A stretch of 64,000 bases of DNA from Chitinophaga costaii. Lineage in GTDB: Bacteria > Bacteroidota > Bacteroidia > Chitinophagales > Chitinophagaceae. This document shows, in pieces, positions 7,086 through 16,305 of this stretch (positions are counted from its first letter, which is position 1; each line of letters begins with the position of its first letter). The notes under the pieces are model-generated. The model was not told where the DNA came from. It was given only the letters and a program-made list of their open reading frames with translations, and did no database searches. The stretch covers positions 83,280 to 147,279 of the forward strand of contig NZ_FMAR01000012.1 of NCBI RefSeq assembly GCF_900094705.1, given 5' to 3'. Both the position numbers and the translations under genes were made by a program.

Positions 7086-7565
7086 TTAAGGCCGTGCCGC
7101 CCGCAGCAGTTTGCTGCGGATACGGCTGAGCGACACAGGTGTAATGCCCAGGTAGGAAGCAATATAATGCTGTGACACAAGGCGCACCATTTCCGGATGT
7201 TTCGCTAGCAGGTACTGATAACGCTCGGTGGGTGTATCACGGATGAAGGAAGTAAATAATTGCAGGTAGTGCAGTTTCGATCAAAGAATACTTTCATCAT
7301 TTGCTGCAGATATACGGCATTATGGTGTTGCTTTCGATAGATGAATACATTTTCCTTTTCAAAGAAAAATGGGCAGGTGAGCTAACAGCCCTGGCTATTG
7401 AACCACACGCGTGCAGCCTTTGATCAATAGGAATGCTTTCTGGGATATTTGCCTTCTCTGAGCATAACTACGCGACGGCAATTCCAGCTGGTGGAACATG
7501 GGAACATAACGCTCCTGCGTAGCAGTGCCCAGTCCGAAATTATGCTGAAGAGCGGATGGTAACAT
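7086..7565 (-). pseudogene. Crp/Fnr-family regulator, degraded
   Basis: On the minus strand, pieces in different frames match a Bacteroidota Crp/Fnr regulator in order. The N-terminus starts at ATG 7565 (MLPSALQHNFGLG) and runs to LLIKGCTRV. A frameshifted cNMP-binding segment follows (RVWFNSQG, then stop, then PFFFEKENVF). The C-terminal helix-turn-helix ends with QHYIASYLGITPVSLSRIR and RAARP. At least two frameshifts and one stop are present, and the total is about 480 bases against nearly 600 for an intact member. It cannot encode a working regulator. It marks the left side of the decaying island. Confidence 0.8.
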
Positions 7566-7643
7566 ACAAAACGATTGAAGGAGTTAAAATAAGGAATTTG
7601 GAAAGTAGTAGAGGATGCTTATTTTAGCGTTCAAATGAATTAA

Positions 7644-8812
7644 ATGACGTCGGTAAGCCTTATCCCTATTATGCCCATCTTATTAATCATCCTGCTAGTA
7701 AGTACTTTGGTATATCGTTGGTTGGGGGTAGCTCCGCCCCAGGGATGTGGCTGTTGACGTTATTAGAGGTTATCTGGCTGTTTTTGTATTACTGCACCAC
7801 TCATCTTTATGGCCTCTTTACTTGCTTACTATTAAATTGTCTGTACCTCCTTCCTTATTATATAGCCATTTTGGACCAAGCAGTGTGTCACTATCCTTTA
7901 TGATTACTTCTTTCCTTTTTTTTCAAATTGATGGCGGCTAGGAGTAAACCTATTGGTTGGTTGAAGATATATGTATCGCGCATAATGCGTATCTTTCCTT
8001 TATATCTTTCTACAGTTTTCGCTTTACTGGTCGTAGTATTTACTATTTCGCGATGGACTTTACAGGAGCCATTACCAGTTGTATTGAACGAATGCAAGGG
8101 ATGGTTTTTTTTCGGAACCGAATATTAACGAGGTGGCCGGTCCCGATATAATTGTGGCAGCTGTTGTATGGAGTCTGGGATTTGAGTGGCTTTTTTATTT
8201 TTCACTGCCTTTCTTTGCCGTTCTGTTATTTAGGATCAAAACATCGATTGTTGTACTGATCCTTTCCGGTATTATTTTAATAGGATTTTTAGCAATTGTT
8301 TTTATCTTTTCTACAGGAGGTGCTTTCCGGAAATTTGCCATGTTTTTTGGCGGTATCATCGCTGCATATGCAAACCGTAACGAACGTCTGCGGGAAATTG
8401 TTTCCAGTAACTAGGCATCCGTGCTGGTAATTTTGTTACTCACAATAGTGGTTACGTTGTTCGAGAATATATATACTCCTGTTCCATATGTTTGTATGAT
8501 GATAGTATTTGCTTGCTTTGCTTGTGGAAATACGTTGTTTGGAATATTGTCACATCTTGCTTCTCGGCAGTTAGGGCAAAATTCTTATAGCATTTATCTT
8601 TTGCATGGGTTGGTGCTTTCCGTTACATTCCGTTTTGTACTGGGTTTCCCGTTTTCAATTGGGTTATCTGCCTGGGGTACTGGATAGTAATTACCGCTTG
8701 AAGTGTGGTATTGGTAACACTTAGCTCAATTACTTACAGATTTATTGAATTGCCTGGAATGAATGCTGTAGTCGGTATGGGACGCAGGGTAAAGAATGCA
8801 TTTTCACGTTAA
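7644..8812 (+). pseudogene. Acyltransferase-3 family protein, multiply frameshifted
   Basis: Successive frames give parts of one O-acyltransferase (acyltransferase_3): DVIRGYLAVFVLLHH with the family His (7747-7941), a loop SRIMRIFPLYLSTVF (7928-8128), VVWSLGFEWLFYFSLPFF (8133-8414), and GQNSYSIYLLHGLV (8421-8687), ending near TYRFIELPG at about 8740-8812. At least four frame changes or stops interrupt it. The 5' stretch 7644-7730 (ILLVSTLVYRWLGV) resembles the last helix of a second acyltransferase, so the locus may be a fusion of two relics. Intact members make O-acetyl groups on surface polysaccharides. Confidence 0.8.
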
Positions 8813-8947
8813 TAATAACTAGGTAGGTGATGTTAGAATTCTTTAAATATACAGTATGTTGAAATATTTAGGCGATGCTATCTTGAATAGATTGCAAAGG
8901 GTAACTTCCTCCGGAAAGCTTATTCCGGAATAGATTGACTACGCTTC

Positions 8948-10036
8948 GTGGCAATTTTTTCTGTTTTTCTATACCATGTAAACGGCATCATCAACACAAA
9001 GTATACGGGGGTTTATAACAGTGCTATCAGTGACCATGAGTTCTGGAAGAATTATATTAGCCATGGAAGTTACGGTGTACAGCTTTTTTTTGTGATAAGT
9101 GGCTTTATATTGGGATTGCCTTTTGCAAAACATTACCTCACTGGAGGTAAACGTCCCGAGCTCAAAACATATTTTCTGAGAAGAGTGACCAGGCTGGAGC
9201 CTCCTTATATACTGGTAATGATATTGTTGTTTACGTATATTGTATTTGTTCAGCATAAATATGCATTTGGCGTATTATTGCCAGATTTATTACATTCTTT
9301 AACCTACACATTTAACTTTTTTCATCCGCGTTTGGTGTTACCAACTGTAAATCCCGTAGCATGGAGCCTTGAAATAGAGGTGCAGTTTTACATACTGGCC
9401 ACATTGCTGGCTGCCGCATTTTTTAAATCTACCAGTACTGTCACGCGGAGGACCAAAATTATACAGAGTGCAGTACTTTTCATCCTGTTAAAAAGCTTTT
9501 ATCAACCTCCATTCCGTTTATTATATGACCAGGTACAATATTTTCTGATAGGATTTTTATTAGCGGATCTTTATCTCGTTCCGATGAATTTACATATAAA
9601 TCCACGATTGGCGGCTCTTTTGGGAGGTATAATGTTGTTTGCAATATGGTTATATGCGCCTTCCGGGTCCAAGAACTGGTTTCAGGTGTTTATTTGGGGG
9701 CTGGCATTGCCGTTTATGATCTTTATTCTGTATTACGTGACGTTGTTTACCCCATTCTGGAAGGCAGTTTTTAGTAAGCGGATATTGGTTACCATTGGAG
9801 GTATGTGTTATACGATTTACTTAATTCACTGCTCTATTATCTTCATTGTATTAAATTCTATAATGAGATATCGATTCAGTAAGTGGTATGCTTTTAATTG
9901 GGTGGCGCTGGCGTGGATTGTGATGTTTGTAACCCTCTTGATCAGTATATTCTTTTTCTTATTGGTAGAGAAACCATTTATGGAAAAAATATGGTACAAG
10001 AAACTATTGTTTCAAAAAAGAAAACACTTAAAATAA
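8948..10036 (+). CDS. Acyltransferase-3 family protein with damaged 5' end
   Basis: A membrane O-acyltransferase of about ten helices, likely acetylating a cell-surface glycan. The first helix carries the family His (SVFLYHVNG). NPVAWSLEIEVQFY and IYLIHCSIIF are also typical. The reading frame can only start at GTG 8948. Upstream, ATG 8856 opens a frame (MLKYLGDAILNRLQRV...SGKLIPE) that is clearly the true N-terminus but is cut by TAG at 8931-8933. Comparison with the usual ...PEIDGLRF... suggests one lost A plus a Gly-to-TGA change. The protein would therefore lack the first 20-30 residues and the conserved Arg of that motif, and may be inactive. Confidence 0.75.
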   Translation: MAIFSVFLYHVNGIINTKYTGVYNSAISDHEFWKNYISHGSYGVQLFFVISGFILGLPFAKHYLTGGKRPELKTYFLRRVTRLEPPYILVMILLFTYIVFVQHKYAFGVLLPDLLHSLTYTFNFFHPRLVLPTVNPVAWSLEIEVQFYILATLLAAAFFKSTSTVTRRTKIIQSAVLFILLKSFYQPPFRLLYDQVQYFLIGFLLADLYLVPMNLHINPRLAALLGGIMLFAIWLYAPSGSKNWFQVFIWGLALPFMIFILYYVTLFTPFWKAVFSKRILVTIGGMCYTIYLIHCSIIFIVLNSIMRYRFSKWYAFNWVALAWIVMFVTLLISIFFFLLVEKPFMEKIWYKKLLFQKRKHLK

Positions 10037-10376
10037 ATGCTTGAGTGGATATTTATATAATTTAAGATGTCGTTGTAACTTCATTACCTTCGGAGTTAAG
10101 CATGAGAGCGATACCTGAGAACAGATTCTATTTGGCAACATTTATGTGTTATTTTATATAGATTTGTAACTTATGGGCAGGGTTTCTGCTATATAAACGT
10201 GATTCTAACCTCACATATATTCAAAAAAATGAATCCTATTTAAGCGTTTGGGAAGTATTATAGATTCAGTTTTTGTTTTTAAGTGTTTGGATGACGGCCT
10301 TGATGGAATGGTGGAAGCCCTAAGTTGTTGTGTTATGCAGCTCTTTTTTATTATTTAAATACTTTGACCAAGCATA
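10037..10376. other. AT-rich intergenic leader of the nucleotide-sugar operon
   Basis: A 340-base AT-rich stretch with no ORF of note. TAGATTTG at 10159-10166 fits the Bacteroidota -7 box, with TTTG at 10131-10134 upstream at a longer than usual spacing (24). If used, it would give a leader of about 205 nt for the operon starting at 10377. Confidence 0.35.
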
Positions 10377-11420
10377 ATGGAATTTAGTAAGCATTTAATT
10401 AATCAAACGGAAAGTGTTACAGAAGCGCTGAAGAAGTTAAATACATTGGGTATTGATGCAATATTGTTTGTAATTGATGCCGATGAAAGGCTTTTGGGTG
10501 CCATGACAGATGGAGACATCCGGCGGGGATTTATCAAAGGACTTACCTTAAATGATCCTATAACATTTTTTATTCAACCCAATCCGGTATATATACGTTT
10601 AGGAGATTATACTATTTCCGAGATTGAAGGTTATCGAAGACGGAATCTGAAAGTTATCCCTATTCTTGATGAAGCGCATAAAATTGTTGATATTCTTAAT
10701 CTTCGCGTAAGAGAAACCATGTTGCCGCTCGACGCGGTCATAATGGCAGGGGGGAAAGGAGAAAGGTTAATGCCACTTACAAAAGATTGCCCGAAGCCAT
10801 TGTTGAAGGTGGGCGGCAAACCTATTATTGAACACAATATTGATAGGTTGGTTAATTTTGGTATCGACCGAATTATTATTAGTGTCCGGTATTTGGGTGA
10901 TCAAATTAAAAAATATTTTAATGATGGATCTTTAAAAGGAGTGCATATTGAGTATGTGGAGGAAAATATACCATTAGGGACATTCGGGTCACTTAGCTTA
11001 ATACCCTCTTTTAATACGGAGCATATACTTTTAATGAATTCGGATCTTTTAACCAATATTGATTTCGCGGACTTTTATAAATCTTTTATTGAAGCGGATG
11101 CAGACTTAATGGTGGCTAGTATCCCTTATCAGGTAAGAATTCCCTATGCAGTACTTGAAATTGATAATGGAAATGTTCGCTCATTTCACGAAAAGCCAAC
11201 TTATAGTTACTATTCAAATGGTGGTATATATCTTTTTAAAAAGGAATTGCTTGAATTATTACAAGTGAATACTTTTTTTAATGCAACGGATTTCATGGAG
11301 TTGTTGATTTCAGGGAAGCGGAAGGTTGTGCATTATCCCATTCTGGGATATTGGCTGGATATTGGCCGGCATGAAGATTTTGAAAAGGCGCAGAACGATG
11401 TAAGGCATATAAAATTTTAA
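10377..11420 (+). CDS. CBS-domain sugar-1-phosphate nucleotidyltransferase (PtmE-like)
   Basis: A 347-residue cytosolic enzyme. Residues 1-115 form a CBS pair (ILFVIDADERLLGAMTDGD) and residues 117-347 a nucleotidyltransferase with the signature AGGKGERLMPLT (124-134), catalytic Lys in KDCPKPLL, MNSDLL for metal binding and WLDIGRHEDF near the end. The same architecture occurs in Campylobacter PtmE, the glucosamine-1-phosphate guanylyltransferase of the legionaminic acid pathway. It is first of four overlapping genes. Nucleotide and sugar specificity are inferred. Base composition is AT-rich compared with flanking chromosome. Confidence 0.88.
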   Translation: MEFSKHLINQTESVTEALKKLNTLGIDAILFVIDADERLLGAMTDGDIRRGFIKGLTLNDPITFFIQPNPVYIRLGDYTISEIEGYRRRNLKVIPILDEAHKIVDILNLRVRETMLPLDAVIMAGGKGERLMPLTKDCPKPLLKVGGKPIIEHNIDRLVNFGIDRIIISVRYLGDQIKKYFNDGSLKGVHIEYVEENIPLGTFGSLSLIPSFNTEHILLMNSDLLTNIDFADFYKSFIEADADLMVASIPYQVRIPYAVLEIDNGNVRSFHEKPTYSYYSNGGIYLFKKELLELLQVNTFFNATDFMELLISGKRKVVHYPILGYWLDIGRHEDFEKAQNDVRHIKF

Positions 11421-11421
11421 G

Positions 11422-12135
11422 ATGTATATACTCATAACTATATGTGCTCGAGGAGGATCTAAAGGTATTCCAGGAAAAAATATCCGTGTTTTAGCAGGTA
11501 AAAAATTGATTGGATATACGATAGAAACTGCGCAGAGTTTTGCTGCAGGAAAGGATTGTGTAATAGCGCTTTCTTCCGATGCGAATGAAATAATAGAAGC
11601 AGCCGCGGAATACGGATTGCATACCGATTATAAAAGACCTGTTGATCTTGCAACGGACTCCATAGGTAAAATTCCAGTGATTTTGGATGTACTCAGGTAC
11701 GAAGAGGCCAGTCGAGGAAAAAAGTTTGACTATATTATTGATATGGACGTAACATCTCCATTCAGAACCCATGTTGATGTGAGCGTGGCTTTCAGAATGC
11801 TTGAATCTGATCCTGAAGCAATTAATATTTTTTCAGTAAGTCCGGCCAAGCGTAATCCATATTTCAATATGGTGGAGCAAAATGAAGATGGTTATTTTGG
11901 ACTTGCGAAAAAGGGTGACTTTGTTACCAGGCAATCTGCTCCAAGGGTATACGACATGAATGCCTCTTTTTATATATACAAAAGAGCCTTCTTCGATGGA
12001 CCGTGTACAACTGCGATAACAGACAAGTCTTTGGTATATGAAATACCCCACACTTGTTTTGACCTGGATGAACCTGTGGATTTTGACTTTATGGAGTATT
12101 TATTGCTTAATGGGAAACTCAGTTTCATGCTATGA
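11422..12135 (+). CDS. Acylneuraminate cytidylyltransferase family protein (CMP-nonulosonate synthetase-like)
   Basis: A 237-residue enzyme expected to transfer CMP from CTP to a sialic-acid-like nonulosonic acid. It has the N-terminal CTP-binding motif ARGGSKGIPGKN (9-20), DMDVTSPFR for metal and substrate binding, RQSAPRVYDMNASFYIYKR, and DLDEPVDF near the C-terminus. It starts one base after the upstream gene and overlaps the next by ATGA, so translation is probably coupled. It corresponds to NeuA/PtmB/LegF-type enzymes. No nonulosonate synthase (NeuB type) is seen in the window. Confidence 0.88.
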   Translation: MYILITICARGGSKGIPGKNIRVLAGKKLIGYTIETAQSFAAGKDCVIALSSDANEIIEAAAEYGLHTDYKRPVDLATDSIGKIPVILDVLRYEEASRGKKFDYIIDMDVTSPFRTHVDVSVAFRMLESDPEAINIFSVSPAKRNPYFNMVEQNEDGYFGLAKKGDFVTRQSAPRVYDMNASFYIYKRAFFDGPCTTAITDKSLVYEIPHTCFDLDEPVDFDFMEYLLLNGKLSFML

Positions 12136-13052
12136 ATGTGTTAATATTTGGCTTGGGATCTATCGGTCAAAAACATATCCGGGTGCTGCTAGAGATTGGT
12201 GGCGGAGGTACGAATATTTATGCACTTCGAAGTGGGCTGTCCGATAAAATAGTGCCTGGTGTAACCAATATAACTTCAATGGAAGAAGCTGGTGTTATGT
12301 TCGATTTTATTATTGTTGCCAACCCCACATCTACCCATTACTATACATTAGAAAAGTTACTTGGATATCAGATACCTGTCTTTATTGAAAAGCCGTTGTT
12401 TCATGCTTTACAACCTGGACACACACTTGTTGAAGAATTTGTAAAACGAGGGATTAAGACCTATATCGCCTGCAATCTTCGATTTCATCCATGCATAATT
12501 TTTTTAAAAAATATGCTGGCCTCTGGTGATCATCGTATCAATGAAGTAAATGTTTACGCGGGCTCTTATCTTCCCGAGTGGAGACCAGGAGTTAATTTTA
12601 GGGAAGTATATAGCGCTAATGCTGAAATGGGAGGGGGAGTACATCTTGATCTCATTCATGAACTTGATTACATTGTCTGGTTATTGGGGAAACCGTTATC
12701 TGCAAAAGCAACTTTTACTAGAAAGTCTTCTCTGAATCTGAATGCTGTTGATTATGCCAACTATTTGCTGGAATATGAGGGGTATACAGTTAATGTAGTT
12801 CTTAATTACTATAGGCGGAAAGCGAAACGGACCTTTGAAATTGTTTTCGAGGATAAAACGATCATTGCGGATATTCAGGGGCAGAAGGTATGGGATGATG
12901 ATAACCTAGTGTTTTCTGCTAACGTGGATGCTCTTTATACTTATAGAGAACAGATGAAATACTTTTTATCCTGTTTGAAGGATGATAGCAGTCTGATGAA
13001 TGACATTCAGTCAGCTTTCGATGTTTTAAAAATTTGTTTGAATAATGAATAA
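12132..13052 (+). CDS. Gfo/Idh/MocA-family oxidoreductase (PtmF-like)
   Basis: A 306-residue NAD(P)-dependent oxidoreductase. The Rossmann start is GLGSIGQKH. FIIVANPTSTHY and PVFIEKPLFH (the EKP motif) follow, then DLIHELDYIVWLLG in the second domain. It overlaps the CMP-transferase gene by 4 bases and the SDR gene by 8. In Campylobacter a similar oxidoreductase sits beside ptmE, ptmB and ptmA, so a role in making the aminosugar precursor or a side modification is likely but inferred. Confidence 0.85.
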   Translation: MNVLIFGLGSIGQKHIRVLLEIGGGGTNIYALRSGLSDKIVPGVTNITSMEEAGVMFDFIIVANPTSTHYYTLEKLLGYQIPVFIEKPLFHALQPGHTLVEEFVKRGIKTYIACNLRFHPCIIFLKNMLASGDHRINEVNVYAGSYLPEWRPGVNFREVYSANAEMGGGVHLDLIHELDYIVWLLGKPLSAKATFTRKSSLNLNAVDYANYLLEYEGYTVNVVLNYYRRKAKRTFEIVFEDKTIIADIQGQKVWDDDNLVFSANVDALYTYREQMKYFLSCLKDDSSLMNDIQSAFDVLKICLNNE

Positions 13053-13788
13053 CATAAAACAAAAGGTTATTGTCGTTACAGGCGGCATGGGACTATTGGG
13101 AAGTGAGTTTATCACTTATTTGCGTAACCACGAAGCGTTGGTTATTGCTGTAGACAAGGTCGGGGAAACCGATATAAATACACATTATATTAACGCTGAT
13201 ATCACCGATGTAGATAGCATTAAAAGTGCCATAAAACTGATTGTCGATAAATTCGGAAGGATAGATGGCTGGGTGAATAATGCATATCCGAGAACAGCGG
13301 ATTGGGGCAAACAGGAATTTAGTGAAGAATCGATGGAGTCATTTGAAAAGAATGTGACCTGGCATCTTGTAGGATATGTTAAGTGTTGTCAGCAGGTCCT
13401 TAATCAAATGAAAAAGCAAAGGAATGGCAGCCTGATAAATGTGGCCTCCATTTATGGGATCGTAGGCCCCGATTTTTCCATATACGAAGGGACTACTATT
13501 GTTAACCCTTCTGCTTATGCTGCTATAAAAGGAGGGCTAATTAATTTTACCAGGTACCTAGCTGCTTATTATGGTTCGCATGGAGTAAGGGTGAATTGTA
13601 TTTCTCCTGGTGGTATTTTTGATCATCAACCATTTCAATTTGTCCGCCAATATGAGGCCAAGGTGCCATTGAGAAGACTGGGTACCCCACAGGATATTGC
13701 GCCCTCCGTAGCCTTCCTTCTAAGTGAAGCTGCCAATTACATTACTGGGCATAACTTGGTGATAGATGGAGGCTGGACTGCTATTTAA
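13045..13788 (+). CDS. SDR-family oxidoreductase (PtmA-like)
   Basis: A 247-residue short-chain dehydrogenase. It has the glycine-rich TGGMGLLG near residue 12, WVNNAYP (NNA motif), INVASIYG with the catalytic Ser, SAYAAIKGG with the YxxxK pair, and the C-terminal NYITGHNLVIDGGW. It is last in the four-gene operon, overlapping its neighbour by 8 bases. PtmA of Campylobacter, also an SDR, occupies the same kind of cluster. The substrate is unknown; nucleotide-linked or phosphorylated sugar is inferred. Confidence 0.87.
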   Translation: MNNIKQKVIVVTGGMGLLGSEFITYLRNHEALVIAVDKVGETDINTHYINADITDVDSIKSAIKLIVDKFGRIDGWVNNAYPRTADWGKQEFSEESMESFEKNVTWHLVGYVKCCQQVLNQMKKQRNGSLINVASIYGIVGPDFSIYEGTTIVNPSAYAAIKGGLINFTRYLAAYYGSHGVRVNCISPGGIFDHQPFQFVRQYEAKVPLRRLGTPQDIAPSVAFLLSEAANYITGHNLVIDGGWTAI

Positions 13789-13799
13789 TAGTGGCGGCT

Positions 13800-14290
13800 G
13801 CCGGAACGTGATTTTCGCATTATTGGAGAAGTATCCATTGCTTATGGGTTGTAAGAAGGCCGGGCATGGCCGCCAATATGCATACTGTTACACTGCATAC
13901 AACTACTTGTTCCAGGTCTATATAAAGTTGGCGGCTGATGCTCTGGTAGCCACTACTTACAAATTTTTTGAACAGTGCATTGGTAACCAGGTTGCGTAGT
14001 GCTTCTAACAGTTCCACCCGCAGCATGCGCTTAATAAAGATCACTTCTGCGGTATCGAAGCGGCATGTAAGGGCTAGTTTGCTGAAATAAGGGTGTTGGT
14101 CTGCAGGATGTATTCATTGCGATAAACATGCAACAAAGCGTAAATCTCCTTTATCAGTTTTTGCTTATCCGCGACCGCCGTAAGGCTGAGATGTATCTTG
14201 TTTACATCCTATACGGTAAGCTCTTTCTCTTTTGCATAGGCGTATAAAAGGTGTCCCGTGCCTTTCCGCATCTAGTATCGGAAACGCATT
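13800..14290 (-). pseudogene. Relic of an unrecognised gene
   Basis: The minus strand from ATG near 14272 reads MRKGTGHLLYAYAKEKELTV, stop, DVNKIHLSLTAVADKQKLI, ...IYALLHVYRNEYILQTNT. After a frameshift it continues as YFSKLALTCRFDTAEVIF and RVELLEALRNLVTNALFKKF, to about 13820. The amphipathic, helical, protein-like composition suggests a former gene broken by one stop and one frameshift. I do not recognise the family. The remaining sequence up to 14432 holds nothing else I can identify. Confidence 0.45.
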
Positions 14291-14432
14291 TGTACAATGA
14301 TCGATGAGCTATAATTAGGTTAGTTCATCTTATTAAGAGCACAACAGGATGAAATATTGTCTCATACGCATATTTTGTTTTTTGATACATTTACAATGCT
14401 AACAATCAGGATCAAACCTATAAAAAAGAATT

Positions 14433-15521
14433 ATGAATAGCTACAAGCGCCTCTACTCTTTGGATTACTTACGGGGACTTTCCGCTTTTGGCATAATGAT
14501 ATATCACTTGTCTACTTGGGAACTCGACCTTCATAACCCGCTTTCGCCGTTAGGGATATTTGGAGTGTATGGCGTATCAATATTTTACGTGCTGAGTGGT
14601 TTAACATTGTTTCATGTATATTTTGAAAAAATGATACCATCTGTTAATGATTTAAAGGGATTTTACCTAAAACGATTCTTTCGTATATATCCGTTACTAT
14701 GGCTAGTGATCATATTAACGCTATTATTGAATGGCACTATGCCAACATGGAGGGGGTTACTACTTAATTTTACAGGGGCATTTGGGCTAATCAGGTGGAC
14801 GGGCTATTATGCCACCGGAACATGGTCTATTGGAAATGAACTTGTTTTTTACCTGTTTTTTCCAGTTTTTATTTTTCTTTCAAAGAAAAGTCGAATCGGG
14901 CTTTACTTATTTGCAGCGTTTTTGTTAGGGTGCTTTTTATATTTCCCTTTTTTTAGATTGAAACCCGAGATTCTGGTGGGGCAGGAGTGGATTGACTACG
15001 TGAATCCGCTCAATCAAGTGTTTTTATTTTTGGGGGGGTATCTAATAGGGTATTGGTCTTATAAAATACAGTTATCCAATAAAGGTGCTTTATCCGTTTT
15101 ACTTGTTGCATCTTTAATATTTGCTTTTTATTCACCCAACGGCATAAATGTTGCTGCGGGCCTAAATCGTATCGTATTTTCAATATGCTGTTTTCTTATT
15201 TGTTTTGCACTTTACAAAAGCACCTATCGTTTTCCCGGTATTATTGACAAATCATTGATGCTGCTGGGAGAATGTAGCTATACTGTTTATCTGCTGCATC
15301 CTATCGTTTATCTTATGCTTAAGAAAAGTATATTTTCCATGGAGAATACCGTATTACAACTGTCTCCAGGATGGAAGATGACTATGACTATAGTAATGAC
15401 GCTCGTAATATCCTATTTTGTTTATCATTATTTCGAACGGTACTTCATGAAGCTGGCCAACTCCTTTTCTTATAAAGTAGAGAAAGCCCCAGACAAAGTG
15501 GTAATATCAGCAGAGGCGTAG
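14433..15521 (+). CDS. Acyltransferase-3 family membrane protein (O-acetyltransferase)
   Basis: A 362-residue intact member of the acyltransferase_3 family with about ten transmembrane helices. The N-terminus has the conserved LDYLRGLSAFGIMIYH (Arg and His of the active region). Further motifs are FYLKRFFRIYPLLWL, TWSIGNELVFYLFFPVF and YTVYLLHPIVYL. It probably acetylates a lipid-linked or surface glycan. It is the only undamaged acyltransferase of three in the island, and the only gene in its right half that looks functional. Confidence 0.88.
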   Translation: MNSYKRLYSLDYLRGLSAFGIMIYHLSTWELDLHNPLSPLGIFGVYGVSIFYVLSGLTLFHVYFEKMIPSVNDLKGFYLKRFFRIYPLLWLVIILTLLLNGTMPTWRGLLLNFTGAFGLIRWTGYYATGTWSIGNELVFYLFFPVFIFLSKKSRIGLYLFAAFLLGCFLYFPFFRLKPEILVGQEWIDYVNPLNQVFLFLGGYLIGYWSYKIQLSNKGALSVLLVASLIFAFYSPNGINVAAGLNRIVFSICCFLICFALYKSTYRFPGIIDKSLMLLGECSYTVYLLHPIVYLMLKKSIFSMENTVLQLSPGWKMTMTIVMTLVISYFVYHYFERYFMKLANSFSYKVEKAPDKVVISAEA

Positions 15522-15620
15522 ATTGTTTATGGTAAGGCGGTGAATTTATAAGCACCGAACAGCGGAACTCTTTGCTGACGGGGCAAGGTTTGATGACGGG
15601 TTTGGTAGGTTGATAATTAA

Positions 15621-16181
15621 CTAAGTAGCAATTAGCTGTCGTACTATTTTAGCAGGAGTTCCCGCGATTACCACATTCCCGTCTTCGAAGCTTTTATTCA
15701 CTACTGCATTAGCCCCCATTTTTACATTGTTTCCTATTTCTATAGTGTTGAATATTTTTACACCAGGACCTATGAAACAATTGTCCCCTATCTTTGCCGC
15801 TGTGCGGTCGCTACTACCGCCAATGTTTACGCAGGAGTGTATAGTACAATTTTTTCCGATTTTTGCATGCCTGCTTGCTACAATACTGCCGTAATGGACT
15901 ATGCATAACCCCTCTTCGAATATATTGATGGGAATGCTAAAGCCTAAACTCACACTTGCCCTTTGAAATTGTTTTCGCAGGTGATAGATATATGGTTTCC
16001 AAATAGGGTGTTTTTTGCAATTAGTCTAATATTCCAATTTACGCATAAGCTTCTGAAACTTCCAGCAGGGATCTGTAAGCAGTGTCATAATGTTATCGGA
16101 AAGCACGGGATATTTAGTATAGGCTCCCAATGCTTTTTGATCTTCTTTAAGATAATGTAAATAGTCCTTTTTGTTGGTAAT
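15621..16181 (-). pseudogene. Serine-acetyltransferase-like hexapeptide protein with one in-frame stop
   Basis: One minus-strand frame covers the whole gene. The N-terminal helical part (KKDYLHYLKEDQKALGAY, then KFQKLMRKLEY) is followed by a single TAG where the family has an aromatic residue, then TNCKKHPIWKPYIYHLRKQF and the left-handed beta-helix (LGFSIPINIFEEGL, IHSCVNIGG, GANAVV, GTPAKIV). It resembles the CysE-like acetyltransferases of Bacteroidota polysaccharide loci. No good ATG is seen at the 5' end; ATT at 16181 sits where a start is expected. A GTG at 15953 could give only the hexapeptide part. Confidence 0.75.
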
Positions 16182-16267
16182 ATTGTGTTTTTATCTTAAA
16201 TGGAAAGATGTATGATTACTTTCTAAATAAGTGAAGGTGAAAAGGTACTAAATATCATTTTGGTAAT

Positions 16268-16300
16268 AAAAAAAGTCAGCAATTTTGCTGACTTTTTTTA
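16268..16300 (-). terminator. Terminator after tRNA-Arg
   Basis: An 11-bp stem (AAAGTCAGCAA/TTGCTGACTTT) with T7 and A7 flanks, six bases from the 3' end of the tRNA gene on the minus strand. It is bidirectional. Confidence 0.88.
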
Positions 16301-16305
16301 TTCCG

